Shown one piece after another: positions 24,100-32,539 of a DNA stretch of 38,253 bases. A program made the position numbers and the translations under genes. The notes beneath the pieces are model-generated. The model worked only from the letters and a program-made list of their open reading frames with translations, had not been told where the DNA came from and did no database searches. The stretch is taken from positions 1 through 38,253 of the forward strand of contig CAKTUS010000019.1 of NCBI GenBank assembly GCA_934621485.1, in the 5' to 3' direction. Origin of the DNA: an uncultured Clostridia bacterium (GTDB taxonomy: Bacteria > Bacillota > Clostridia > Christensenellales > Aristaeellaceae). How positions within the stretch are numbered: the first letter of the stretch is position 1; each line of letters opens with the position of its first letter.

Positions 24100-25662
24100 T
24101 TACATCCCGGGCAAAGGATAGAATAAACCGCGCCAATACAGATTGCCGCCAAAGCCGTCAAACTGCGCGCCGGACTGGAAGAAGCAGACGCTATTGACAG
24201 AAATGCCGGTACACAGGGTATTCACCATGCCATAGGCCAGCAGGCGTTCGCTTTCGGCGCTTAGTCCCCGACCAATTTCGGAAAAGGCCGGAGCAAAATT
24301 CACCAGTAAGGTTCCATCAGAAATAGAAAGGCCCAGCACGGTTGTATCCGTAATAGCGCCTTCAGGCATTAAGGGGGAAAGCCCCTGGAGACTGTCGGAG
24401 GGCTGAGGCCCAAGCGCAAGCTGGTGCAGCAGCACTCGCGGGCTGCTGCTTTGGTAGCTGGGAATGGGACGCTCCACCCGGCAAAGAGCGGTTTGGTCCT
24501 CATTGGCCAGGTACAATGAAATCAGCTGAAACAGCCGGTTTTCAAAGTTGGCACGCAAAAAAACATTGTTTTGGCTGGAGGATACGGAGGCCTCCTCGCT
24601 GTCTTCGGTGAGCAGCAGCGGGTCTACAACAACGCCGTCCACGCTCACCTGGATGCCGGACAGGTTGGGGAAAAAGGTGCATAGCGTGTAGCACAGAGAA
24701 GCCATGCTTTGCTGACGGCTTAAGCCGTAGGCTTCCAGCATATCATCCAGGTTATGGGCAAAGCTCAGCTTCAGCACTTGTCCTCCGCCGTCGGACAGCT
24801 CCAAAAGCGTGGGGGTAGCGGTCAGCAAATCGCCGAGCAGAGGCAGAGCGGGGGAGACAATCTCCGCTTCCGCAGGGCCGGCGGCCAGTTCCCGAAGCAC
24901 CACGGTAACCATATCGCCCAGGCTCTGATTTGCAAAGGACACAGAGCGTGCTTCGGCCAACAGGCCGTTGCAGGAGGTGAGGGGGAAGTACAGCGTCATC
25001 ACCAGGGAAAGAGACTGGTCCAGTGCGGTATCGTCGCCGCTAACCCGCCGGGAAAGCAATTGGCTGTAGACAGCGGCCAGATCCTGCGACGAGTTTTCCC
25101 CTAAGCTGCCCATGGGCAGCGAATTGCCAATGTCCAGCCCGACGGCTTTTCCGGCGACCAGCACGTTTACATGCTGAATACCGGCGTCCAGCCCGGTAAG
25201 CGTATTGGTAATAGCCTGGCAGGCCAGGTAAAAGTCCTTTCGGTCCAGCTGAAGCGCCGAAGCGCCCAGATTCACGGTAACCACATCCCGGCTCACTTCT
25301 ACCGGGCTTGTGCCATACAAAGTGAGCTTGACGTCGCCGCCCAGCGAGCGAATGTCATTGTCGCCGGTAAAGTTCAAAAGCGAGCGTACCACGCTCTCCG
25401 CATAGGGCCTGGTGGGGGAAAAGGTGACCTGGCGCACCACGGTGGCCAGCTGCATCCCATCATGACGGGGCAGGCACAGCGCAACGTCCTGCGTATACTC
25501 CAGCGCTGCGTCGCCTACCGGCGCTACAAAGGAAACCTCGGCCGGCGGCAGCATAACGGCGGGCTGCTCCTTATCGGCCGGTTTGGCGGCGCAGCCGCTG
25601 AGCGCCACGCCTAGCGCCGCGCAAAGGGCAAACAGACGAAAACGGGAAGCGCTTTTCCTCAT
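24100..25662 (-). CDS. Lipoprotein with tandem GerMN-like domains
   Basis: 520 residues from ATG 25662, after AAGGAGAGG. Signal peptide with lipobox LSGCA puts the mature protein on the outer face of the membrane. Three GerMN-like modules are discernible: about 50-195, 215-355 and 370-515. Each has the strand pattern 'SLLNF/ELAAGP/QLALGP ... VTVNLG/LKLSFA/LLVNFA ... ITNTLT/LCYTLC/MVNTLC ... VNVLVAGKA/IQVSVDGVV/VCFFQSGAQ'. The third is closest to the classic domain. GerMN domains occur in spore germination protein GerM and in LpqB. Here the gene follows a response regulator and kinase, as LpqB follows MtrA-MtrB, so I favour a kinase-modulating role. Confidence 0.85.
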   Translation of the reverse strand: MRKSASRFRLFALCAALGVALSGCAAKPADKEQPAVMLPPAEVSFVAPVGDAALEYTQDVALCLPRHDGMQLATVVRQVTFSPTRPYAESVVRSLLNFTGDNDIRSLGGDVKLTLYGTSPVEVSRDVVTVNLGASALQLDRKDFYLACQAITNTLTGLDAGIQHVNVLVAGKAVGLDIGNSLPMGSLGENSSQDLAAVYSQLLSRRVSGDDTALDQSLSLVMTLYFPLTSCNGLLAEARSVSFANQSLGDMVTVVLRELAAGPAEAEIVSPALPLLGDLLTATPTLLELSDGGGQVLKLSFAHNLDDMLEAYGLSRQQSMASLCYTLCTFFPNLSGIQVSVDGVVVDPLLLTEDSEEASVSSSQNNVFLRANFENRLFQLISLYLANEDQTALCRVERPIPSYQSSSPRVLLHQLALGPQPSDSLQGLSPLMPEGAITDTTVLGLSISDGTLLVNFAPAFSEIGRGLSAESERLLAYGMVNTLCTGISVNSVCFFQSGAQFDGFGGNLYWRGLFYPLPGM

Positions 25663-25685
25663 GGTTTCCTCTCCTTTCCCGTTTT

Positions 25686-27122
25686 TCAGCCTTGATGGAT
25701 GGGCAATTCCACCGTGAAGGTGGCCCCGCTGCCCTCTTCACTGTCTACTGATACGGTTCCGCCGTGCATCAGCACCATTTGGTGCACAATGCTTAGCCCC
25801 AGACCAGTACCGCCGGTTTCCCGGCTGCGAGCCTTGTCCACCCGGTAAAAGCGGTCAAAGATGTGCGCCTGGTCCTCCTTGGGAATCCCGGGACCGTTGT
25901 CCGCAATGGTCAAAATGGCGTCACGCCCGGAACGAATAAGGCGCACCCGGATGGTGCCGCCCTCCTGGGTATATTTACTGGCGTTTTCCATCAGGTTGTA
26001 GACCACCTGGGTCAGCTTTGGGCAGTCGGCATACATATCGCAGCGGTCGCTGATTTGCAGTTTTAGCTCCTGATGGCGTTTTTCCATCATCAGCGACAGA
26101 CGGTGCGCCGTATCGGTGACCACCTGACCCAGGCTGAAGTTGGTACGGTTGAGTCGCATGGTTTTGGAGTCCATGCTTACCAGCGTCAGCAGGTCGCCGA
26201 TAATCAGGTTCAGCCGGTCAATTTCCTTGTTGATGTCGGTTAAAAACTCGGTGCGCATATCCGCGTCCATCTCCGGCTGATAAATGATGTTTTCCAGCAA
26301 GATTTTCATGGTGGCAAGCGGTGTTTTGAGCTCGTGACTGGCATTGGATACGAATTGATTGCGGCTTTGGTCCAGCATTTCCAGCTTTTCGGACATGGCG
26401 TTAAAGGTTTCCGAAAGGCGGCGCAATTCGCCGCTGCCCTTCACCGGCACACGCACGGAAAAGTCGCCGCGGCCCATGCGCTGAATACTTTTGGTTAAGG
26501 AAACGATGGGATTGGTAATCACGCGGGAAAAGACCAGCGCAAAGCCCATGGCGGCTACCGCCGCAATCAGAAAGTACATGGTGATTTTATCCTGCAATTG
26601 ATACAGCCGCTCCATCATGTCCTGCATGGAGGCGGTGTAAAGCAGCGCGCCAATGGTATGCCCGTTGTATTCCAAAGCCGAAGCGCAGTAAACCAGCCAC
26701 TCGGCGCGCTGGTCGAACAGACGAAAAGAAGAACGGGGCTGCGAGGAAGGATCATCCGCCGTATGAGAGCCGTAGGCGCTGGACTGCCCCAGGGAAAGCA
26801 CGCTGGCTACCTCGCTCAGTTCCATTCGATAGCCGTTTTTTTCATTTTGACTGTCAGCCTGCACCTTGCCGCTTCGGTCCAGTACCATCAGGCGGCCGTC
26901 CATTTCGCCGGAGGCGCTTTCCAGGCGCTGCTGCAGCTCCTGTGTTTTGGAGGCAAAGTACAGGGGCGAAAGCTCGCCGGCAAGGTGGGCCGTGGACGCG
27001 CTATCCTGCCGCATGCGTTCGTCGTACAAATAATCGCCCACCAGCCCAATCAGGGAGGCGGCAACCACATAGTAGCTGGCCCCCACAACGAGCAGGAAGG
27101 CGAGAAGAATCTTCCAACGGAT
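25686..27122 (-). CDS. Membrane sensor histidine kinase (start uncertain)
   Basis: About 478 residues if translation begins at the ATC 27122. Membrane helix (about 3-24), extracytoplasmic sensor about 25-160, second helix (about 165-188), HAMP domain, then HisKA with phospho-acceptor His263 in SHELKTPL, and a HATPase with NLMENASKY (N box), DNGPGIP (G1), FDRFYRVD (F box) and GTGLGLS (G2). All catalytic parts are intact. It should phosphorylate the response regulator encoded just upstream. Oddly, there is no ATG, GTG, TTG or CTG in frame between that gene's stop and the first helix; the nearest is ATG 27260, which would overlap the regulator by about 120 bases. An ATC start or a sequence change is possible. 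Confidence 0.88.
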   Translation of the reverse strand: MRWKILLAFLLVVGASYYVVAASLIGLVGDYLYDERMRQDSASTAHLAGELSPLYFASKTQELQQRLESASGEMDGRLMVLDRSGKVQADSQNEKNGYRMELSEVASVLSLGQSSAYGSHTADDPSSQPRSSFRLFDQRAEWLVYCASALEYNGHTIGALLYTASMQDMMERLYQLQDKITMYFLIAAVAAMGFALVFSRVITNPIVSLTKSIQRMGRGDFSVRVPVKGSGELRRLSETFNAMSEKLEMLDQSRNQFVSNASHELKTPLATMKILLENIIYQPEMDADMRTEFLTDINKEIDRLNLIIGDLLTLVSMDSKTMRLNRTNFSLGQVVTDTAHRLSLMMEKRHQELKLQISDRCDMYADCPKLTQVVYNLMENASKYTQEGGTIRVRLIRSGRDAILTIADNGPGIPKEDQAHIFDRFYRVDKARSRETGGTGLGLSIVHQMVLMHGGTVSVDSEEGSGATFTVELPIHQG

Positions 27123-27138
27123 GGAAGAAAAAGGTCCT

Positions 27139-27831
27139 TTAGTCCTTGTCGGTGAAATAGTAGCCCACTCCCCACTTGGTGAAGATGAATTCCGGCTGGG
27201 CGGGATTGCGTTCGATTTTTTCGCGTAGCCTGCGGATGTGCACGTCCACGGTGCGGGCATCGCCGGTGTAATCGTATTTCCAAACGGTTTCCAGCAGGGT
27301 TTCCCGGCTGAATACCTTGCCGCGATTATTCACAAACACTTGCAGCAGGTCAAACTCCTTGGCGGTCAGGCGAACCTCTTTACCCCCAAGGGTAACGGAG
27401 CGGTTAATGGCGTTGATTTCCATATCGTGCACACGCACCAGCTTGCGGTTTTCGCTTTGGGTGCTGGCAGATGCGCGGCGCATGATGGTTTTGATGCGGG
27501 CCTTAACCTCCAAGATATTAAACGGCTTGGTCATGTAATCGTCCGCGCCGTATTCCAACCCCAGAATTTTGTCGATTTGCTCGCCTTTGGCGGTGAGCAT
27601 GATGATGGGCACGTTGCTGCGTTCACGAATCCGCTGGCATACGGTAATGCCGTCAATCTTGGGTAGCATAACATCCAGCAGGATAAAATCAAAATGGCCG
27701 GCAAAAAACTTCGCTAAAGCTTCTTCGCCGTCGGCAGCGGAATCTGTTTCAAAGCCTTCCTGTTCCAGTGTATATTTTAACCCTTTGATAATCAAGGGTT
27801 CGTCATCGACCAGAAGAATCCGCTTAGCCAT
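27139..27831 (-). CDS. OmpR/PhoB-family response regulator
   Basis: 230 residues from ATG 27831, ten bases after GGAAAGG. Receiver domain 1-118 with acidic pocket DDE (9-11), phospho-acceptor Asp53 in LLDVMLP, Thr80 and Lys102. The winged-helix DNA-binding domain is at about 130-225 (VRLTAKEFDLLQVFVNNRGKVFSRETLLETVW, then RTVDVHIRRLREKIE). Partner of the kinase encoded 16 bases downstream. The open frame extends another 103 codons upstream through a dispersed repeat; that part is not coding. Confidence 0.95.
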   Translation of the reverse strand: MAKRILLVDDEPLIIKGLKYTLEQEGFETDSAADGEEALAKFFAGHFDFILLDVMLPKIDGITVCQRIRERSNVPIIMLTAKGEQIDKILGLEYGADDYMTKPFNILEVKARIKTIMRRASASTQSENRKLVRVHDMEINAINRSVTLGGKEVRLTAKEFDLLQVFVNNRGKVFSRETLLETVWKYDYTGDARTVDVHIRRLREKIERNPAQPEFIFTKWGVGYYFTDKD

Positions 27832-27891
27832 GGAGTTCGTCCTTTCCATTCCCTTATTTGCAGGAGCGTGCAAAGGGATTAAGATGTTTAC

Positions 27892-27920
27892 ATTGTAAAA
27901 TGAAATATGAAAAAAATCAA
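27892..27920 (-). promoter_or_regulatory. Promoter of the response regulator-kinase-GerMN operon
   Basis: Minus strand TTGATT (27920-27915), 17-base spacer, TACAAT (27897-27892), in a markedly AT-rich stretch. Leader of about 55 bases to the ATG. Confidence 0.65.
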
Positions 27921-28000
27921 GGGTTTTTGAAACAAAAAGTTCATATTTGTTGGCAAAATTTGATAGCCACACACAAAGCGGCAACAAAAAAACGGCTTTT

Positions 28001-28272
28001 CCAGGACCGTCCGTCAAAAGAGTGGAGGTGCAGGAGGCACTGCCTCCTGCCGGGGTTTTAGGGGCGGAGCCCCTAAGCCTTGTGCCGCAGCACTTTCCCC
28101 GCAAACCGGCGTAGCGCTGCTTCCGGACGATGGCGGCCAATTAGGGATTTTTCGACAGCCTGAACCTTGCTGCGCAAGACTGCCGAACCTGACGTACAGG
28201 CCGCCGGGCTAGGAATGAAAATCGGAGGGCTTCCGCCCTCCGATACCGCCCATGGGTTCTTTGACAGCCTGA
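28001..28272 (+). mobile_element. Dispersed MITE-like element, locus 5 (alpha + beta in tandem)
   Basis: An alpha module (28022-28163) nearly identical to 16448-16588, with AGGAGGCactGCCTCCT and TTAGGGGCggaGCCCCTAA hairpins and end TTTTTCGACAGCCTGA, is followed directly by a 5'-shortened beta module (28165-28272) with hairpin TCGGAGGGC/GCCCTCCGA and end TTCTTTGACAGCCTGA. Same order and orientation as the locus at 16399-16744. No clear flanking hairpin duplication found here. The whole gap 27940-28314 holds no gene. Confidence 0.75.
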
Positions 28273-28314
28273 CCGGTTTTCGCCGGATTTCGACATTTTT
28301 GTTACAACCGGGAG

Positions 28315-28998
28315 TTACAGGCCGGAAAGCGCCTGGGAAATCTTGTCGCGGTTTGCATAGTTCAGGGGAGAAAAATGACCGTTCAGCGCTTTTTCCAGTT
28401 TGGCGCGGGCGGCGTCCTTGTCGCCTGCCTCCAGGTCGTACTGCGCCAGAAAATACAGGGTATCAATCTGGCCGGGGCGCAGCGTCAGGGCTTTTTCAAA
28501 ATACTCCCGCGCTTTTTCCTTATCGCCCAGCAGACGGTAATAGGTTTGCCCCAGGTTGTCCAGGGTAATGGCGTCCTCGTCGTCGTATTCATAGGCTTTG
28601 GTGTTGAAAGCCAGGGCTTTTTCGGTTTCGCCGGCTTCAATGTACAGGTAGCCCAAGGTTTCGTATATCAGGCCGCTTTCCTGCTTTTCATGCTGGTGCT
28701 CCAGAATTTCAAGCGCCTTTTGCGTTTCCCCCAGCTTGAATACGCTGGTAGCGTAGTTTACATACATCTGGCGGCGCATATCGTCACTCATGGGGTATTT
28801 TTGAATTTTTACCAGCAATTCCCGGGCTTCCTGGAAACGCCCGGCTCGAAACAGCAGCACCGAATAGCTCAGCAGGCTGCGCACATCCTGGCAGCCTTCG
28901 TCTACGGCTTCCTGGTACAGCTTCATGGCCTCCTCCGTATTTCCCTTCCCCACCAGAGCGGCGGCTTTGCGCAGCTTGAACGCGGTCATCATACCCAT
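28315..28998 (-). CDS. Tetratricopeptide repeat protein
   Basis: 227 residues from ATG 28998 with GAGGG nine bases upstream. Five or six TPR-like helix pairs cover the chain; GNTEEAMKLYQEAVDEG (19-35), GLIYETLGYLYIEAGETEKAL, ITLDNLGQTYYRLLGDKEKAREYFEKAL and DTLYFLAQYDLEAGDKDAARAKLEKAL show the canonical spacing. A short N-terminal segment (MTAFKLRKAAALVGKG) is not clearly a membrane anchor. TPR proteins scaffold complexes. It is 15 bases behind mrfB, so probably part of the mrfA-mrfB operon, but a role in repair is only suggested by position. Confidence 0.9.
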   Translation of the reverse strand: MGMMTAFKLRKAAALVGKGNTEEAMKLYQEAVDEGCQDVRSLLSYSVLLFRAGRFQEARELLVKIQKYPMSDDMRRQMYVNYATSVFKLGETQKALEILEHQHEKQESGLIYETLGYLYIEAGETEKALAFNTKAYEYDDEDAITLDNLGQTYYRLLGDKEKAREYFEKALTLRPGQIDTLYFLAQYDLEAGDKDAARAKLEKALNGHFSPLNYANRDKISQALSGL

Positions 28999-29013
28999 GA
29001 TGGTTTCCCTCCT

Positions 29014-30180
29014 CTATCCTTTGCGCGGCGCGGCCAAAATCCTGCGCCGCAAACGGGCATAACGGTATTGTAACGCAATTTGAACGTCTTGTACAGCCTT
29101 ATCGCCGGAACGGAGCGACGGTTCGCTTAGCAGCAGCAGGGCCTGCCGGGTATAATGGAGCGCCTGAACGGGATCGCGCAGCTGGTGCTCATAGAGCTTG
29201 GCCAGGGCTTCGCAGGCCAGAACCGGCTGATCGCCCCGCCTGAGCATGGCCTGATACAGCTTGAGCGCGGTTTTCACCTGCCCCCGACGCTTGGCGTCCA
29301 ACGCCAACGCTTGAAAGCCCTCGGCGCGCAGATTGCCGTGACACAGCATGCGGTAACACGTAACGGCCTTTTCCCGCCGGCCCTGCTTTTCCATGGCCCG
29401 CGCCAGGGAAAGCAAATCCTCGTCCGACGAAAGCAGCTCCGGCTTGTTCGCCTGCTGGCATAAAAAGAAAAACAGCTGGGCCAAGCTGACGATATCCTGC
29501 TGATTGTGCTTCAAGATCCGTTCCATAGGTCCGAAAGCGCCGTCTTTCAAATATTGAAAATACGCCTGCGGCACCAGGGAGCCAGGCAAATCATCCTCGC
29601 GGACAACGCCCAGCAGTTCTTCCTCCAACCGGCCCAGAGTGCAGCTTTTCAGCCGCAGTTTCCAAATGCGCCTGGCCGGGTACAGCACATCCGCATGCAG
29701 GGCGGGAAAGCTGGGATGGAAAATCCGGTTCATCAGGAAACGGCTTTTCAGCAGCGGCACGTCAAAGGTGCGGCCATTGAAGGTGCAGAGAATGGGAAAA
29801 CGCGCCATCAGTCCATTCAGCGTTGAAAGCATTTCCGCTTCCTGCCCGTAATCGTGCATCAGCCACTGCTCCACCACAAAGCCGGAAGGCGTGAAATACC
29901 CAACGCCTATCTGGAACGCCACCGTGCCCACGCCGCCGGATAAGCCGGTGGTTTCCGTGTCCAAAAACAGCGCGTCCTCCGGTTGAAAGCGCGGGGGAAA
30001 GGCAAAGCCAAAGAGGCTTTCCAGCACGGCCGGCGTGGCGTGGACAAACGGGCAAAACAACGCGCGCGAAAAAACCTGGCTGACGTGATAGCAGGCTTGA
30101 GGCTTTTGAGCCGCCGGCGCCGAGACGGGCCGGGGCGCTTCCGCTTCCAGCATGCGCAGCTTATTGAGCAAACTGGACAT
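29014..30180 (-). CDS. mrfB: MrfB-like 3'-5' exonuclease (YprB)
   Basis: 388 residues. RNase H-like DEDD exonuclease: FLDTETTGLSGG (about 86-97) supplies the first Asp/Glu pair, CTFNGRTFDVPLLKSRF the second, and the last is in the HNQQDIVSLAQL helix. The C-terminal 140 residues are helical with TPR character, as in Bacillus subtilis YprB. MrfB works with helicase MrfA to remove mitomycin C lesions independently of UvrABC in B. subtilis. Its ATG overlaps the mrfA stop by one base (TGATG), which signals coupled translation. Confidence 0.9.
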   Translation of the reverse strand: MSSLLNKLRMLEAEAPRPVSAPAAQKPQACYHVSQVFSRALFCPFVHATPAVLESLFGFAFPPRFQPEDALFLDTETTGLSGGVGTVAFQIGVGYFTPSGFVVEQWLMHDYGQEAEMLSTLNGLMARFPILCTFNGRTFDVPLLKSRFLMNRIFHPSFPALHADVLYPARRIWKLRLKSCTLGRLEEELLGVVREDDLPGSLVPQAYFQYLKDGAFGPMERILKHNQQDIVSLAQLFFFLCQQANKPELLSSDEDLLSLARAMEKQGRREKAVTCYRMLCHGNLRAEGFQALALDAKRRGQVKTALKLYQAMLRRGDQPVLACEALAKLYEHQLRDPVQALHYTRQALLLLSEPSLRSGDKAVQDVQIALQYRYARLRRRILAAPRKG

Positions 30181-32450
30181 CAGGCAAGCAGCTCCTTCAG
30201 AATGGCACGGGCATGGGCCTTGCCTAGCTCGCCCACTTCCAGCACCGGCCCTACGCAGCTGGGACAGCCGTTTTCACAGACGCATCCGTCCACAATCTCC
30301 AGCGCGTTTTCCAGCAGCAGCTCCGGCATCTGATAGGCTTTTTCGCTTAGGCCGACGCCGCCTGGATAGGAGTCATACAGGAAAATGGTGGGCTTATCGG
30401 TAATCGGCGCTTTCACCTGATAGACCACGTTGACGTCTCTGGGCGCGCACATCAGATACAGCGGCGCTACAATGGACAGCAAATTGCTTATGCCCAGCAG
30501 CGCGCCTTGAAGCTCGTCGTTGGAGTAGCGTGCGGCAATCGAGTCGGGAATGGTCCACCACATGCCAACGGTATGCAAATCCGTCTGCGGCAAACGCACC
30601 TCGCCAAAGCCAACCGTTTCATGCGTATCCAGCTTGAATTTCTTGAACATTTTCACGATGGTGCTCACCCGCAATTCGCCCAGGGAAAGCGTGCCGCCGT
30701 TTGGCAGCGCCTTGGTTTCCAGGTCGTCCAGAATGTGCAGGCTTACGTTTAGATCGGCGTCGGTGTAATAATCGGTATCCACGGCGCGGATATAAGCCTT
30801 GCAGGCGGCTAAATCCAGCTTTTCCACCTGATACATGCGCGCGTCGTGCATATAGATGGCGTTTTCGTGCAGCAGCATGGGCACGGTAAAACGGTCCATT
30901 TCGCCTACGACCCGGTGATGAGCCGGATCAGAAATATCGATAATCACAAAGTTTTCCGTCTTGGCGCTGCGCAGGCTGATTTCGCCGGAGGGCAGTTCTT
31001 CCTCCATCCAGTAATACTTGCCGTCCACATGGCGCAGAATTTGGTTTTCCGCCAGGTACTGCAAAAACTGGGGCGTATCGGCAACGTCGCCGAACCGTTC
31101 GTTTTCATCAAAGGGCAGTTCATAGGCGCTGCATTTGATGTGGGACAAAAGAATATATAGATTGTTTGGCTGTACCAGCGCGTTTTCCGGCGAAGCCTTA
31201 AAAAAATAATCGGGGTTCTGAATGATATACTGGTCCAGCGGCGCAGAGGAGGCCACCAGGATGGTGATGGAAGTATCCTTGCGGCGGCCGGCACGGCCTG
31301 CTTGCTGCCAGGTGCTGGCGATGGTACCCGGATAACCGCACAGCACGCAGGCGCTTAACGCCCCGATGTCGATACCCAGCTCCAGGGCATTGGTGGATAC
31401 CACCATATCCACCTCGCCCCTTCGAAGCCCCTGCTCAATATCGCGGCGTTCGCTGGCCAGGTAGCCGCCGCGATAGCCTCGTACCCGGTTGGAAAAGCCG
31501 TAGGCATTGCGCACGCACTCCTTCAAATGACGGGTGATGACCTCCACCTGCAGGCGGCTTTTGGCAAATACAATGGACGGAATACCATTGCGCAGCAGGT
31601 TTTCGCTGATGCGCTTCACTTCGCCCACCACGCCCCGGCGGATTCCCAACTGGCGGTTGACCACCGGCGGATTATAAAAGACAAAGTGACGCTCGCCCAT
31701 CGGCGCGCCGTTTTCCGTAACGGCCTGGATGGAACGGCCCGTCAGCTGGCGCGCCAGTTCCTCCGGGTTGGCAATGGTGGCGCTGCAAAGAATGAAGCGC
31801 GGATGGCTGCCGTAAAAGGCGCACAGGCGCAGCAGCCGCCGGAGCACATTGGCCAGATGGCTGCCAAACACGCCACGGTAGGTGTGAATTTCGTCGATAA
31901 CGATGTATTCCAGGTTTTCAAACAGCTTTACCCATTTGGTATGGTGAGGCAGAATGTTGGCATGAAGCATATCGGGATTGGTTACCACAATGTGGCCTGC
32001 CTGCCGAATGGCCTTGCGGGCTGCGCCCTGGGTATCGCCGTCGTAGGTATAAGCCTTGATATCCACGTTTAGCTGCTCGATGATTTCATACAGGCCGCTG
32101 ACCTGATCGGCGGAAAGCGCCTTGGTAGGAAACAGATACAGGGCGCGGGAGTCCGGGTTTTTCAAAATAGCGGAAACCACCGGCAGATTATAGCAGAGGG
32201 TTTTGCCGCTGGCGGTCGGGGTGACCACCACATAATCCTGGCGCTGCTGCGAAAGGCGATAGCACTCTGCCTGATGCAGGTACAGGCGGTGGATTCCCCG
32301 CTGGCGCAGCACGCCCTTCAGCCTTTCGTCCATGTCGCCGGGCAGGGGAGCGTAGCGGCCATCCGTTGCCGGCAGAGTGCGCCAATGGGTGACGCAATCC
32401 ATAAAGGAACGGTCGTTTTGCAAGCTTTCAACCAGCTGATCTACATTCAT
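30180..32450 (-). CDS. mrfA: MrfA-like DEAD/H-box helicase (YprA)
   Basis: 756 residues from ATG 32450; an ATG at 32465 would add five residues, but the shorter start fits the family's N-terminus. Motif I is TPTASGKTLCYNLP, motif II DEIH (in VIDEIHTYRGVFGSH), motif III CSATIANP, and the second RecA domain has STNALELGIDIG and QAGRAGRR. The C-terminus is the DUF1998/MZB region with four metal-binding cysteines in CVCENGCPSC. 3'-5' helicase of the Ski2-like/YprA kind that unwinds DNA for MrfB. The DEVH-type second motif variant DEIH is normal for this group. Confidence 0.95.
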   Translation of the reverse strand: MNVDQLVESLQNDRSFMDCVTHWRTLPATDGRYAPLPGDMDERLKGVLRQRGIHRLYLHQAECYRLSQQRQDYVVVTPTASGKTLCYNLPVVSAILKNPDSRALYLFPTKALSADQVSGLYEIIEQLNVDIKAYTYDGDTQGAARKAIRQAGHIVVTNPDMLHANILPHHTKWVKLFENLEYIVIDEIHTYRGVFGSHLANVLRRLLRLCAFYGSHPRFILCSATIANPEELARQLTGRSIQAVTENGAPMGERHFVFYNPPVVNRQLGIRRGVVGEVKRISENLLRNGIPSIVFAKSRLQVEVITRHLKECVRNAYGFSNRVRGYRGGYLASERRDIEQGLRRGEVDMVVSTNALELGIDIGALSACVLCGYPGTIASTWQQAGRAGRRKDTSITILVASSAPLDQYIIQNPDYFFKASPENALVQPNNLYILLSHIKCSAYELPFDENERFGDVADTPQFLQYLAENQILRHVDGKYYWMEEELPSGEISLRSAKTENFVIIDISDPAHHRVVGEMDRFTVPMLLHENAIYMHDARMYQVEKLDLAACKAYIRAVDTDYYTDADLNVSLHILDDLETKALPNGGTLSLGELRVSTIVKMFKKFKLDTHETVGFGEVRLPQTDLHTVGMWWTIPDSIAARYSNDELQGALLGISNLLSIVAPLYLMCAPRDVNVVYQVKAPITDKPTIFLYDSYPGGVGLSEKAYQMPELLLENALEIVDGCVCENGCPSCVGPVLEVGELGKAHARAILKELLA

Positions 32451-32494
32451 GGCCTCAACCCCCATCCTTTGTGCGAACGTATGTGCGCCTGCTT

Positions 32495-32523
32495 ATTATA
32501 ACAGCAGATGGTTTGACTCGCAA
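32495..32523 (-). promoter_or_regulatory. Promoter of the mrfA-mrfB-TPR operon
   Basis: Minus strand TTGCGA (32523-32518), 17-base spacer, perfect TATAAT (32500-32495). No LexA-type box was recognised beside it. Confidence 0.75.
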
Positions 32524-32539
32524 TACCCAACTTTTTTTT

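Noticed and set aside
27122..27145. Programmed +1 frameshift fusing response regulator and kinase
   Set aside because: The kinase frame is +1 to the regulator, so it is formally possible, but the upstream AAGG is too close to the stop for the known RF2-type mechanism and no slippery codon is evident.
27832..28140. 103-codon N-terminal extension of the response regulator
   Set aside because: The extension translates a dispersed repeat and the promoter; a good ribosome binding site and ATG exist at the receiver domain.
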